Below, piece after piece: positions 1-12,139 of a DNA stretch of 64,000 nucleotides (position 1 is its first letter; each line of letters starts with the position of its first letter). The DNA is from Cristatella mucedo (lineage: Eukaryota > Bryozoa > Phylactolaemata > Cristatellidae), in contig WPIO01000005.1 in the NCBI GenBank assembly GCA_009760855.2, positions 6,722,001 through 6,786,000 of the forward strand, written 5' to 3'. Both the position numbers and the translations under genes were made by a program. A model generated the notes under the pieces. The model was given only the letters and a program-made list of their open reading frames with translations, was not told the DNA's origin and searched no databases.

Positions 1-322
1 AGAACATCCCCTGACCTGACCACATTTAAAAGAAACTTAAAAACATACCTATTTAGGACAGCATTTAGTGGGTCCTTGTGATTCGTCCTCGATGTGCTTA
101 TGCGTGCTGACACTGTTCATGCTGCCACTAACCACATTTGCATGCTGACCCAGTGCATGTAACCCCTAACCCTGTTATTCATTTTGTTTGTTTTTCAAGC
201 ATGATTTTACTTACTATTCTATTGCGTATCACTTTGCAGCAAATGTAAAGCGCCTAGAAAGAGATTAAGTTCTCTGAGGGCGCTTTATCAAGTGCAATAT
301 TATTATTATTATTATTATTATT
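1..322 (+). mobile_element. LINE-A (L2/CR1-like) 3' end
   Basis: This is the 3' end of a LINE whose better copy lies at 36580-38150. It starts inside the C-terminal coding region (reading TSPDLTTFKR-like), then has about 150 bp of 3' UTR. It ends in a stem-loop in which AAAGCGCC pairs with GGCGCTTT, followed by an (ATT)n tail at 300-322. The copy runs off the left edge of the window. The stem-loop plus short-repeat tail is typical of L2/CR1-clade LINEs and is thought to be the site recognised by the reverse transcriptase. Confidence 0.85.
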
Positions 323-324
323 CC

Positions 325-490
325 AAAAGCCTGGAACTCTCTATTGGCCAAAGGCACAATATCTTCTGACTTACTGACATTCAAACAGAAAGTAAAGGCA
401 CACCCGTTTATCACAGCCTTGCTGGATCCTTGTGATTTGTCGTTTGGGTGCTTATAAGTACAGCACAACATTTTACCACTAAGCATATTA
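325..490 (+). mobile_element. Older LINE C-terminal fragment
   Basis: Directly after the ATT tail, the + strand reads PKAWNSL, a gap, then LLTFKQKVKAHPF. This matches the conserved C-terminal block of LINE-A (PKAWNSLP...TTFKR.LKTHLF) but is more diverged. It looks like an older LINE copy next to which, or into which, the 1-322 element inserted. Confidence 0.55.
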
Positions 491-2451
491 CGTATCTTGA
501 AACTATGCATATTAAGACTAACAATGCGGTCACTCTTCATCCAAATAAAGATGGGTCGAATGCCTTAATTTTCGATGGCTTGTTCGCGATGGTTTGTTGC
601 TCTGACCCCGTGCCTCAGTTGTTCAGCCTGATCTGTTCTAAGACAGATATCGACGAACTTCTGGAAAAAATACTGACTAAAATTGGGACATTTTATTCTG
701 CCATGGAAGCCTGCGAAATCTGCAAGAATGCGAGTACCAAAAAACTATTCTAGATTACTGAATTGCAATGTTTGGTAACTTATTATGTGATAACCTATGG
801 TCAGGTGCCATTAAAGCAAGTCGAGTAAGAGTCGGTCAGTCAGTTGTGCTTAAGGCTTTGAGCTAGCCCTTGTTTGAGCTGTAGATTTTGAGCTAAGTGG
901 GAGTTGCACAAGCAGCTGTACACAGTTTAGCATTTGAGTCGTGCTCTGGTCATCGAAAGAGAAGTGCAGCACGTCACGATTGCTGATTCGCGATGCCTAT
1001 AGGCCTCCGTCGCCATAAAATCGACTTCTCTGCGTAAGGGATGTGGAATTTTTCTCGTAAGTTAGGAACGCTCTTTAATTCGGTCCCTTTCGGTCGCTGT
1101 CGGCATACAAGGCAGTGATGGTGTAGTAGCTATCACTCGCTAGGTGCCGTTCAAAGGCTCGCAACTTTACCAGTCACTTGTCTTGCGTTGGCTCGACTTG
1201 GCACTGTCTGCATCTAGGTCGTAGTAACCGGTGCTATATCTAGGCGGTAGCTATGTCAAGACAATGAGGCCGCTGCAAAATATTTTTGCAACAATAAGCC
1301 ACAAAGGGCGCAGAGGCTTCAGCCTTTGTAACCCTGCAAGCAGGGAGCTCCAGCCCATAAGTGTGAGCGCGCTCATTCTGGATTGGAATGTCCGACCAGG
1401 TTTAAAGTACTTTGGTGGTTGCAGCCAAGCCTCCTCCACCTGTCGGAGCAGCTTCGCTTAGCTTGCCGCCTAGCAGGCACATAAATGCGAGCAGCTTAAA
1501 ACTGCCAGCTCGAATCCCAAGCTAAGCGATGGATGGATGCAGCTGAATTGTTTACTCGGATTGGCAGCCTCTTGGCAAAAAGCCACGAGCTGCAGCCTAC
1601 CGGTGGCTTAACTAACCCTCAATAGACGGCAGCTGCCAGCTGACTGCGAGAAGTCCTGTTGCTGCTATTCCGGCCGTTGCCTTGCAGCGGCCGATATCGT
1701 GAGCTTGAGACGTGTATACGGATGCTGTAGGAGGATCAAGGCGGTGATTTCAATTGCAATCGCTTTTTTATGGACAGGGTTACTGACAGCGATTCACCGA
1801 AGGACCGGTTCGCACCAGGATGTACGCTCTTACCTTAAGCTCGACAGGGATTAAAGAAGCTTAGGCGTGGTGGAGGCTGACCTAGGCTGCTGATATGCTG
1901 TGCTAAGGCAGCAGCCCCGATTAACAGGGGCTGATTTTGTATTGAACAGTGAAGGGCGCACACTTACTGTGAATGTTTATGGTGCAAAAAAGCGGGAGAG
2001 GCATGTTAAAGTGATACTCCCACGTTGTGGTTTTTTATTATGAGAAGTCATTTGAGTAACAGAACCGTTTTCTGTTGTCACGTGAGACGTTATGTCAGTA
2101 GTTTTGCCACATTTCAGCAGCGTCAAAACACATTTCAGCAACATGTGTCCTTCTTCACCAAAGTCTTTTTTTCCAGAGGATTCCTTTCAGCAGATCCGCG
2201 TAGTAGGCTAAAGCTTCCTGCCTTTTTATTACTAGAAAAGATTATATTAAAAGTAAGAATCCAACTTTGAGTATGCATAGCATCATGCTAAGCGAGAGCA
2301 GGCGCGCTCAGGCACATCACCCTTTAACGAAGTCGATAGCTTCCGGTTTCCGGAGCTCTTTTGTTCGCAGCCTGCGTGCCCTGTGTGCTGACTGGGGAGG
2401 GGAGAGTAGATAGAGCTGATCGAGGTCGCATTGAACGGCACTTCATTAGGA
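491..2451. other. Unassigned intergenic sequence
   Basis: No recognisable gene. A + strand open frame ends in a TAG at 751-753; it has a mixed, protein-like composition but no known motif and no clear splice sites. Around 1231-1461 both strands are open and neither reading resembles a known family. Confidence 0.3.
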
Positions 2452-2534
2452 ACAAATTTAAAGTGCCTAGAAAGATATTGAGTTATCTGAGGGTGCTATA
2501 ACAAATGTATTGTGTTTATTAGTATTATTATTCT
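2452..2534 (+). mobile_element. LINE-A tail-only insertion
   Basis: About 80 bp matching only the LINE-A 3' stem-loop and ATT tail (AAAGTGCCTAGAAAGATATTG, then GAGGGTGCTATA and ATTATTATT). No LINE coding sequence or SINE head precedes it. It is either an extremely 5'-truncated LINE or the tail of a decayed SINE. Confidence 0.7.
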
Positions 2535-5500
2535 GTATACTGCCTAGAAGTAGCTAGAAGGATTTGCAGGACTAGTGAGAATGAGTACGTATGCAGCCAT
2601 GCATGTTCTAACTAATATTCTACTATACAGCTGAGAATGCGGTGCTTGGCGGGCAGGCTTAGACGATGACTCATGTGACCTTTCGAAACTCTTTCTATTT
2701 TTTTTCGAAGCGAATTAACATCCCAGTGAAAAAAATTGCATTTCAGTGACTGAGATATGCACGCTTTAATTTTGACTTGAGGTACATCTGCGAGACTCTC
2801 TAATCACTTACAATTTGTATTAAAGCTGATAGCTCTTGTTGCTCTATTTAAAATGCCGGGTTGCAGAACCCTCAGTTTTGAGGGCATACTAAATAGCTAG
2901 CAACTTTTTAGCAATTAAACAGCGAAGCTGTATAAATGATGAAATATTATTAATTTCATAGTCAAAGCCAAACAACTAAATGTGGAAGCTTGAATACATT
3001 TACAGTGCTATTTCCATAGTTGGCCCTTTCTAGGCATGCTCCAATTATGCATTCCGCAACAATATTTATGATTCCAAAACTATAATTTAAAAGTAAAGTT
3101 TTGGTAGCTTTGTTCTTAATTGAAGCCAACTTCACGTAAGGCAAAGATTTAAATTGTCCTCAACTTGCAGTTTATTTTACTTACGAACCGCTACATCCTA
3201 TGTAGCTAACTTCCCTACAATAGGCTGTGTGTGTTTATACCGTTTAAATTAAATATTTAGCACCAATCTGCACTTCTAATTATTGCCACAACAAATTTCG
3301 TTTAGTCATATAGAGCAAGACTTTCAACCAACGAATGTATTTAGACAGATAGGAACTGCGATTTCACAGCAATGCATAACCGTGAAACGACGGATGACTT
3401 TGTGATTAAGTGCCCCTGCACACGTGCAGATTTATAGCTCGGAGACTATGGAGCGGCAACCTGATTACATTGCAGCTATGAGAGCGAATTAAAGTAATTT
3501 TCTCTAGCTACGAGCGATTTGAAACCATATGTTGTTACTGTCAATGTTTAAGAAAGGATCAAGTTAAATGCATGCTGCTAAGTGGTTTTGTGTGCTAGCG
3601 CTAAGATAGGAGGAAAGAAAATTACTAAAACCCTTTGCAGTTTACCTGATATTATTTGGTTAGATGTATTAGGCGCCCAAATGTCGAGCTAAAAAGTGAT
3701 TTTCCGTGTCTAAAGAAAGGCTTTCTTCAATTACTGCTCTTTTCTAAAGTATTCCGCATTCCAGTTTAATAAATTCGAGAATTTTTCTAGTCCATTGCCT
3801 GTAAAAATGACTTCACTATTCAACCTAAACGCTTGGCCAAGAGCGGTGCATATTCAAAGATTGAGTGCAGCAGTGCAGCGCCTCGTGCGATTAGTTTGCT
3901 TCTACGTGAGAATCCCAATGGCAACGGTTGAACGGTTTCCGCACATTCCTCACATTACTTTCGTTGTAGCTCTCATCGCGTCTAAATTGAAATTGCTTTC
4001 CTTTGGCTCCTTCAGTCAACAGTAAAACGATGTCTGATGCTTTTGAGTTTTTTAAGGGAGCCGTGGTTCTATAGCTAAGCATACTTGTATGCCCATTCCT
4101 CGAAAATGCTTCAAATATCGAACATAATTTCGAGACACGCACGTTTTTTCAATCGAAACCTGAAGTCAAGTGTAATCAATTCCTGAAAGTATTTATTTTA
4201 AATATCACACTGATTCATGGACTGGAACTTTGGAATTTCGTGATTAAATGAGCTGCATGTCAGCGTGAAAATTATTATTAAACTGATACTATAGATTAAT
4301 CGAAACCTCTTTCTGGGGCTTTTAGTTTGGCTTTGAAACATTTTAATTTTCTTTTTGCACAGTCTGGCATAATATCAAAAGAAAAAAGCTGCTCCAGAAT
4401 GACGAATCTCTTTGTCAGCTAAAACATAGGAGAGCTTTCTTGTCAATCCTTGGCCGATCTCTTACAATTTGACTGCTCTGCCTCTTCGTCTAAAAAATGA
4501 ATGTTTACCTTCTAGTGAGAATTTACAAGACCCAATTAGCTGCCGGGCTGATATATTCCTAACCTAAGTTTGTACGATGAGCTGCCAGCGAACACTTAAG
4601 CATTATCCCGCACCCATTTTTCCCTTCTCTTTACTCAAACAGCTAAAGATGAATATGTATATATAAATGAGTGTGGGTTGCCAGATCAAGCGACATGAGG
4701 CAGTTCTATTGCAATTCAAAAGCAAGTATGGGCTAGTGTGCTGAATATCGTGATTCTTTTATAAGTTATACTTGCTGGCCATGATTATAGTACTATCCCG
4801 AAACAATTTCAGGGTCAACATAGAATACTGGTCTATATGCACAGGGCTTTCGAGGAAAATCTAGGCTAGTTCCTTCGGCAGTCGTGCCAACTGCTGCGTC
4901 ATTCTAAGGCCAAAACAGGAAGACTGGGGTCACACAGCCAAGTTGTAGCTACAGTTCCTGTCAGCCGACTGTCATTACAATGAAGACCTTCATTTTTTTA
5001 ACACTGGTCAGCTCTTGTACGTAGTGCCTTCAGCTGATTTATACCCTCGAGAAGCAGACATAAACGCCCTAGCAGGATTTTTTCAGTATGCTCTTGATTA
5101 AATACCTAGGCCAAAAACAAGCCCAGTTTAGTTTCAATGTGTAATCCGAATGATCTCCCTTGTCATTTGAATGAAGAATAAAATCGATGGCAACTAATAG
5201 AGCAGTTATTAGAAGTCACCAGCAGCCTATTGAGTACAACCGGAAACTTCATATTCAGTACTTCCTTTACTAAATTTCCACACAGGGAGAAGAATATAAT
5301 AAATAATAATTCCCAGAAAAAGTAGCCCATATCACCAGATTCTTTATACTAAAATATGCAATCCGACCGGTGCCCATTTGCATACGGTAATAAATAACTA
5401 CTTTTTAATAAAATTGACAAAAAAATAAGCGTGGAACCTTGGTGAAGCCAATACTAAAAGAGGAATTTACTTGGGGTGAACAATTCATAAGATAATATTA

Positions 5501-5585
5501 TTGATAACCTTGTTGAAATGCACTATAAACAGACAAAATGGACAAGCAGTTCACGTTAGAGGATAATGATAAATAAAAAAGTAAT
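2535..5585. other. AT-rich unassigned sequence
   Basis: About 3 kb of AT-rich DNA with only short open frames on both strands. I see no known protein motif, tandem array or inverted repeat of note. Confidence 0.3.
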
Positions 5586-5714
5586 TCATAATTATAGCAC
5601 CCTAAGAGAGCTTAGTCTCTACTCAGACGCTACACATATGCCACAGGGCTCGAGCCCACGACCTTGGCCAGGTCTTAGTCGTGGCGAGCACCTTAACCAC
5701 TAGGCCAAACCAGC
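5586..5714 (-). mobile_element. tRNA-derived SINE with LINE-A-like tail
   Basis: Read on the minus strand, the head begins at the right end with TTTGGCCTAGTGGTTAAGGT, a pol III A box. A B-box-like GGGCTCGAGCC follows. The body then ends in GTAGCGTCTGAGTAGAGAC and CTCTTAGGGTGCT, a variant of the LINE-A 3' stem-loop. Copies with the same order lie at 30934, 53065 and 62821. The shared tail suggests mobilisation by the LINE-A reverse transcriptase. Confidence 0.75.
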
Positions 5715-5799
5715 ATAATGTGGTAATGTGGCTGGACACTAGAGACTGGGGCAAATGTTTTTGCAGGAATCAATTCGCCAGAAATTTAGGCCATTACTC

Positions 5800-7538
5800 G
5801 AGGTCTGGAAATTTATAATAATGTTCCAGACGAAGATGCCATGACTTTATTTGAAGAAATTGAGATTTGTGTACATGAATAAAAAAAGATTGTCGAACAT
5901 GAATACATTTAGACTGTTACACATGAAAAAATAAGGTATCCCCTGAAAATAAAACGTGGTTTGGTCAAGTGAAGCGTAAAATTCGTTCAGTTTAAGAGAG
6001 TAGAACTTCTCCTTCAATACAGAGTCAGACTGAAGATCTATCACTTCCAAGAGCAGCTCATGTGGTGCTGTTTCAGGGTCTTATGACAGGGGACAGCACA
6101 CCAGCTTAAGTGAATTTTCAATTTCTTCAGAGTCACGGAAACGGTGGCAGAATTCTCAGTGCAGGTCTTCAAGTGATATGCTGCATTTCTGAGCGTTCCG
6201 GGTTGCCTCTTTCTGCATGGCTAGTTTAGGGAAATGAGTGGTAGATTTGTTTTAAATTTTTCTGGAGAAAAGAGTCGGCTTGGATTTGAAGCCCCTAAAA
6301 TTTGTGTACATGTCGTGCACAAATCGATCTTTCCCCAGTAGCTTGGTGTTCAGCGCATTCATGTGCGAAATTATTTCCTCAGCTAACGCGAAGTCACAAA
6401 GCTGGTTCTAGTCACTTAGCACGGAAAATTCGTCAGATCACCCCACTAACTCCAAAAATGCACGATCAACTTCTTCATCTCCCACACTCTTTGAAAGACT
6501 TTGCCCTAACTTAGCCAGCGCACACGAGACTGGTAAAGTAAGTCCTTGTGATCTGCATCGGTTTCTTCCACGAACGCAATAAACTGACGATGCTGAAGTC
6601 CCCTTGCTTGTATAAAGTTCACAAGTTGTAGGACTGTTTTCACGACATTTATTAGCTGCAATATAGACTTACACAGAACTTCCTAATGAATGATGCAGTG
6701 AAGGAGAATAACATCCTAATCAGGATTTTCCTCTTTTACTTTTTTCTGCTGTCTTTTTAGCAGCCCAACTTTTTTCCCAGTTAAATTTGGAGATCCATTC
6801 GTGGTAACATTGGTAAGTTTACTCCAAGGTAGCTTCATCCTCTCGATGAAGCAGACACCTGGTTATACAAGTCCTCTCCTCTCGTTTTTCCTTGCATGGA
6901 CTCCACGGTCAAATATTCCTCTGTGCTCTCAAAACTGTAGCTAACGCCTTGAATAAAAATTAAAAACTGAGCAGTGTTTTTAAGTGGTTACTTTCATCCA
7001 GTGCTAGTGAATAAAACTTAAAGTACTCCGCCTTTTCGTTTAATCTGCTGGCTATATCTTCGTCCATCAATTCCACACGGCGAGTCACAGTTCTGAGTGA
7101 TTGACTGATTTTTTAAATTTGCCTATGCTCTCCGGACACAAGAGATTTGCTGTCTCTAACATGTATTATTTTAAAAATTCGCCTTTGGACAAAGGCTTAC
7201 TGGCCTTTGCTAATTTAAATGCCAGAAAAAAATTGCCTTAGTACCTGACTCTTGAATCCCAGTTTGTCTGTGATTAAGGTTTAGCTGAGTCTGTAAATTA
7301 GCCGTCAATTTCTGAGCTGGAGCCGCCCGTTCTTGTGGAGACTGTTGACTGACATAATTAGCACGTTTTGTGGCAAAATAAAACGATTGATGTTGTATTC
7401 TGTAAAAACTGCTATAGTGGCTTGGCATATCAGACATACAGCTGTTGATCAGACTTCAGTGAAAAGATACGTTGTTGTCCACTCTTTATTGAACACTCGA
7501 AAATCACTGTCTACTTTGTTTTTATTCGGTCCGCTCAT
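5800..7538 (-). pseudogene. hAT transposase-like (ZBED5/FAM200/GTF2IRD2 type), decayed
   Basis: In shifting minus-strand frames the region reads through a hAT-family ORF in order. It has a start at 7538 and an N-terminal NKEWTTTYLFTEV followed by a BED-finger-like AVCLICQATIAVF. Next come TVTRRVELM and FYSLALDES (6990-7015). KLLGKDRFVHDMYTNF lies near 6305-6350, and EVIDLQSDSVLKEKF near 6050. These blocks match the hAT-Charlie-derived proteins ZBED5, FAM200 and GTF2IRD2. Several in-frame stops (for example directly after FTEV) and frameshifts show that it is not functional. The extreme C-terminus is poorly conserved. Confidence 0.8.
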
Positions 7539-7724
7539 TTGTACTGAAGGGCTGAAAGTACAAAGTGACAAAGAGAAGTAGAGAGTAACCGTAATGCATC
7601 ACACTCAAGGGTCAATGTCTTCGGGGTGCACCATCTGCTGGGAAAAGATGGAAATTACAGCTAGGTAAAATGATTGAGTTGTCTTATTATAAAATTTACT
7701 TTAATAATATAGGGTAGACGAGTT

Positions 7725-7800
7725 CAGCGGGCCGGATTGAAAAGCCCAATGGGCCGTGTATGGCCCGCGGGCCGTAGTTTGCTCATGCCTGGTCTAGATG
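7725..7800. mobile_element. Probable hAT terminal sequence
   Basis: GTATGGCCCGCGGGCCGTAG, followed by TTTGCTCATGCCTG, resembles the terminal inverted repeat region of hAT elements (CAG...GCAAACTACGGCCCGCGGGCC when reversed). It lies about 190 bp beyond the start of the hAT-like ORF and probably marks that element's 5' end. No convincing partner was found near 5720-5780. Confidence 0.5.
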
Positions 7801-7977
7801 CAGGGTTACCCAAAAGACAAAGGGCGGGCATGCTACAATCAGCGATAATCAGCATTACCTTCGATGGTGTTCAACGCCGTGCACAAATAGCTTTTATCGT
7901 AAATTGTGAGCCTTTATACCAGTGCACCTTCACCTGAGATCTCGCTACGGAGTAAAGCTCCCCAGCATCCACATGCT

Positions 7978-8087
7978 CAGTACCTTAATAGATGTAGATA
8001 ATAATAAAAAGTAATAAAATAAATAATAAATAAATAAATAAGTAGTAAAAGTAATAGATTAATAGAGTCAGTACCTTAATAGATGCT
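7978..8087. repeat. A/T-rich simple repeat between 17-bp direct repeats
   Basis: The string CAGTACCTTAATAGATG occurs at about 7979-7995 and again at about 8070-8086. Between the copies is AT-rich sequence with AATA and AAAT runs. This could be a target-site duplication around a decayed insertion or slippage during microsatellite growth. Confidence 0.5.
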
Positions 8088-10560
8088 GGAGCTTGCTTTA
8101 GGCTTACTGCTGATTGACGGGTGAGAATTTCCAGCTTGCCAAATGGTTTCCAACTTTATCACTTTCTACCTCAACTCTAATTGATATTCATATCGAGGAA
8201 ATTTACCGGCGTTTATTCTTTTCATGGGCTCACTTCTCATCCCAAATTCCTCTGATTTCAACACCCATGGTAAAATTATAGACCCGGTGAAAGCGAAGAA
8301 GCGAAAGGACTGAAGGAAGCCATCTTGGCTCAGCTCTGCGGTCGGATAAGTGCGGCAGAATTCGGTGGATTATTGAGCCTCTCCTTCTCTCGGTTTTGAA
8401 GAAACGGGCAGGCCAAGCTATCGCCTACATTTACCCTCGTTGGCGGCCTCGAGAGAGACTGCAAGCTGGACCTCGCTTGCTGCTAGAAAGATGAGAATGG
8501 TCCTGCTCTACGACAAGGTAGCGGGTCCGACTCAAGGACAGCGGTAGAGATTCCTCTTTCAAATGGGTTCTTGACGCAGCGAAGCAACAAGTTAGGTTCA
8601 GGATGAGTGCGAGAGCTCAGCCGGATGCCAAGCATTCTGCTTCAACCAGGCCCGTTGCTCTGGTGATTAGTCACGTTCATATGCTCAGGTTCACAGCACT
8701 CGTTCATGCGGACTGTCATTCCCACTGCCAAACGTAATGCCCGAACTTCAAGCGATTTGGCACGCCTGCGTTCACTGCTGACTCGGCTAGGACTGGGTTG
8801 AGCTATCGTTGTGGGCGGCACCTAGTGGTTATGTAAGCTAGTGCCTACGATATGCGAGCGAACGCTTGCGCCATAAGTGAGCCTCCGAGCAAAGCAGCAC
8901 TTGCCCAGCAAGAGTGGTAGCTAAAAGCAGCACTCCTTGGTCTTTAGTCTCTGCTCTTACGTTGGCACCTGACGAACCTTCGCTGTATTTCCCCAATAGA
9001 AGTCTGCTTACCCTATTCCCTCGATCAAATTGAGTCGGTCTTTCTTGCACCACCTTAGCCTCGATCCGAGCGAACTCCTGCTAGCTAGCATTGACGTCTG
9101 TTGCCGGTTGCGACAGTACAGGAAGCCTAATTTCCCGTCGCTGCCTCAAATCGGTAATCCTAGGCTGCTACCATTCAGTGCTGACCTGAATGCTCAGTAA
9201 CCTATTGGATCTTGCTCTTAAAGGTATTCACTCACCCGACTACATCAACAGGTCGTGCTCTGCAGAGCGTGACTTCAAAAGCGGGTCCTCACCTCCCGAG
9301 CAGGTCGATCTTGGCTCTGGCGCTTCAGATGTAGCAGCAGCCAAAAATCTTGCCCCTGCTCAGTGAACGGTCCGTCCACGTCTTTGTCTCAGGATTCGGT
9401 ATAACTTCCAGCATTATCGTTCTCCTCCTCGACACTAATATTCTTCAAAGAAGCCCTGTTCAGCCTGTTGGCGTCGAGAGTTGTATAAGATTTTAAAATG
9501 GGTATTGCGCCTACGCATCACAGAGTAACATTCTACTTAATTGAGAGCAGAACCCAGTTATCCTGGTCTAATCAATAGCGACCTCAGATAAAATCTACAT
9601 GGGCTTAATTTTAGCCGTGGCAAAATTGGCTGTTCTTCTGCTCACTGAGATAGGAGATCACTTTTACGCTACACATATATTTGCACTTAGGGACACCTGG
9701 CAACAGACCTTTAACGTGTTTAAAGATAAAAAGGTCTTGCTCCCAAATTAAAGAATCATTTTAATCTTGTTTCCAGATGCATCTGATCAGGATAGTTTTA
9801 AATATACTAGGCTGGCCGTACCTTTTTTGTTCCAGCGTGGCACACGAGCAAACCTGTGCACCAGTCGCTGCCTTTTAATATAAAGAGTTTCAACCATCCG
9901 GTGGCCCCAAATGTCTTCTCGTGTGCTCCTGGACGTTGGCGTAATTATCATACTTGCGTGCTACTCCATTGTTTAAGCAAGATACCTTGTAAGCAGTTTA
10001 ATCGTCAGTCATTGCCTCTCGTGCCGGAAGCAGTGTAATGCCAGGAATTTGACTTTGTTCTCTCATAGTGCTATATGAAGAACTTATCTTCATGATATTT
10101 TTAATTGATCAGCTGCTCATTCTGAGCTCTACTTCAGAGTTGGCCTGTCATGGTGACTACCTGCTTAAGTAATTGATACAAATTCCTTCTAATCGATAAA
10201 AAAGAGTCCAGTTAGCATGCAAAAAGCGAGGAATTAAGTAGATTAATCGTTGCAAGCCGCCTACAGATGTTGAATTCATAAAGATAGTAGCAGGCTGCTC
10301 TAGCTTAGAGATGCTGAAAACCAAACAAACAGCATTCGTTGAGCTTATAGACACGAGTCGTAGAAGCATAAAGGCTCCGGCACAGTCTCCTGTGTTCGTT
10401 ATCAGCAGGTAGAAAAGTCGAGCCATTCCTGAGGCATGGACGGCTTGAACGTATTGATGCCACCTACCTACATATTGTAATGTAGGCATTGAAAGCGGCC
10501 GGCACGCTAATACGGCTTCAAAGGAATACTGCCAACACCGACCGAGTAGTGCGGCCCCCT
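8088..10560. other. Unassigned sequence of mixed composition
   Basis: Moderately GC-rich at 8280-9350, then average. Open frames are short and overlap on both strands. No domain, repeat family or splice-consistent exon was recognised. Confidence 0.3.
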
Positions 10561-10582
10561 CTGCCAGTCCCCATAGAGACAG

Positions 10583-10940
10583 CTCCAGACTAACCCAGTC
10601 TTGACGCTATTTAGCACTCAGCCCCGATGACCGACGCCCCCTGCTAACTAACCGATCAGATCTCAGCTCCGGCTCCCGCCGACTGACCAGTTCGAGCCGA
10701 CGAGTGCCTTCGAGGTAGCCATGAGATCAGACCTCGGCCCCAGCTCTAGCTGCCTGACCAGTGGGAGATGACTAGTGCCTGCTGAGTCACCGACCGGATG
10801 GCCCTCTGCCTCAGCACCTACCTTTAACGGACTTGCCAGCGCCAGCCGACCTGTGCCTACCAGGAACCGACAGGTAAGGTCTGCGACAAGCTCTAAGCTA
10901 CGGGTCAGTGGACACCCTCGGCGATCTAGCAGCAGACGGG
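10583..10940 (+). repeat. Degenerate ~71-bp tandem repeat
   Basis: Units starting near 10654 (GATCAGATCTCAGCTCCGGC) and 10725 (GATCAGACCTCGGCCCCAGC) align over their length. Both carry CTGACCAGT and an AGTGCCT block. A third weaker unit starts near 10797 and there may be a fourth. The array is GC-rich relative to its surroundings. Open frames on both strands inside it are a by-product of composition. Confidence 0.5.
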
Positions 10941-10987
10941 CAGCCGGTCCGGAAAGGGCAACCAACAGGAAGCCGGTCTCCATGCAC

Positions 10988-11070
10988 TAATAATAATGCA
11001 CTTGATAAAGTGCCCTCAGAGAACTCAATCTCTCTCTCTCTCTAGACGTTTTACATTTGCTGCAAAGGGA
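10988..11070 (-). mobile_element. LINE-A tail-only insertion with CT expansion
   Basis: The minus strand carries the LINE-A tail: TTTGCAGCAAATGTAAAACG, the stem-loop and an (ATT)n end. The internal AGAAAGAGATTG has become a longer (GA)n run, visible on + as CTCTCTCTCTCTCTCTAGACG. No LINE coding sequence is attached. Confidence 0.75.
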
Positions 11071-12139
11071 AATGCAATTGAATGGTGAGTAATATCATGC
11101 ACTGACCTGACAACCAAGCTACTGGCCACACCCAATGTCACCACTGGCAACAAGCAACTCGTTCTGGCTGGGCTCTTAATCGAGCTCCTCTGACTGCCTA
11201 GTCGGTGGAACGCCATTCACTATTGAGATTATAGTTTGTATTCTTCCCGCAAGTAGAAGAGTCTTAGAAAGAAACTTGAAAGTTATGCAACCATGCCTTC
11301 CTCTAAGTTGAACAACTTCCCTGCAATACATGGAAGAGTTTAAAATTGCTATTTGCAGAAAATTAAGAAAAAAACGCTTCTAATGCTCGGCTCAATGGTA
11401 ATGTGTTTGCGAATATTTTAGTCAAAAAAGCACCAGGGTGCAAGGTAGTGATGGCCCGATAGTAGCCCATTATCTGACTGGCACAATATGTACCGTTCCT
11501 ATCGATTACGGCAATTGTTGTATGCAGACAGGTAGGCGTGAGCTTGTAAGCTTGTCATGAGGCTATTTCCAAACCAACCTGAGCCTAGCTTTTGCTTACT
11601 AATCCACCCTCTGTTTTTCTAAACGAGGCCCACTAAATCTGCCATTCATTTCTAAGCCATAGATATACCTATTGTTCAAAGTCAGGTGTAAGCAAGTTGA
11701 ACTTACTTAGGATCGAATTAGAACAACTCAGCTCAGGCGAACTATTGCTCAGCCCCGAGCATACGACAAACTAAGCAGACATCAATCCAATGGTCAAGTT
11801 CCTCTCGAAGTGAGTCACCTGGGGGCATAGGTATATCCATCGTAGACAGCAAGCGGTCTTCGGACGAGCCCCTTAAGTAAGCTGTGCAACGGGAGATTTT
11901 CCACGTCCACTTCTTTTCGCGATTGATAATGTTTATCTTGCAGATTTATTAGCCTGTGCCATTTAGCATTTATTTTCTATCCGAATGACGAAAATCAATA
12001 GCTCCACTATGATCCCTTCCAGCTTCCTGCTTGCTCCACATGCTTCACGGTCCTTCAAACTCTGTCAACTCCCTGAAAGCTCATATTATCTAGACTAGCA
12101 TAAAATTAGCTTAATAGTAGGAACGCAAGCAAGCTAATA
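11071..12139. other. Unassigned intergenic sequence
   Basis: No recognisable gene, repeat family or RNA. Short open frames only. Confidence 0.3.

Noticed and set aside
448-753. 101-codon + strand open frame
   Set aside because: Its start lies in a LINE remnant and the remainder has no recognised motif, so it was left in the unassigned stretch.
10157-10489. 110-codon minus-strand open frame
   Set aside because: No known motif, no splice context and ordinary composition; not distinguishable from chance.
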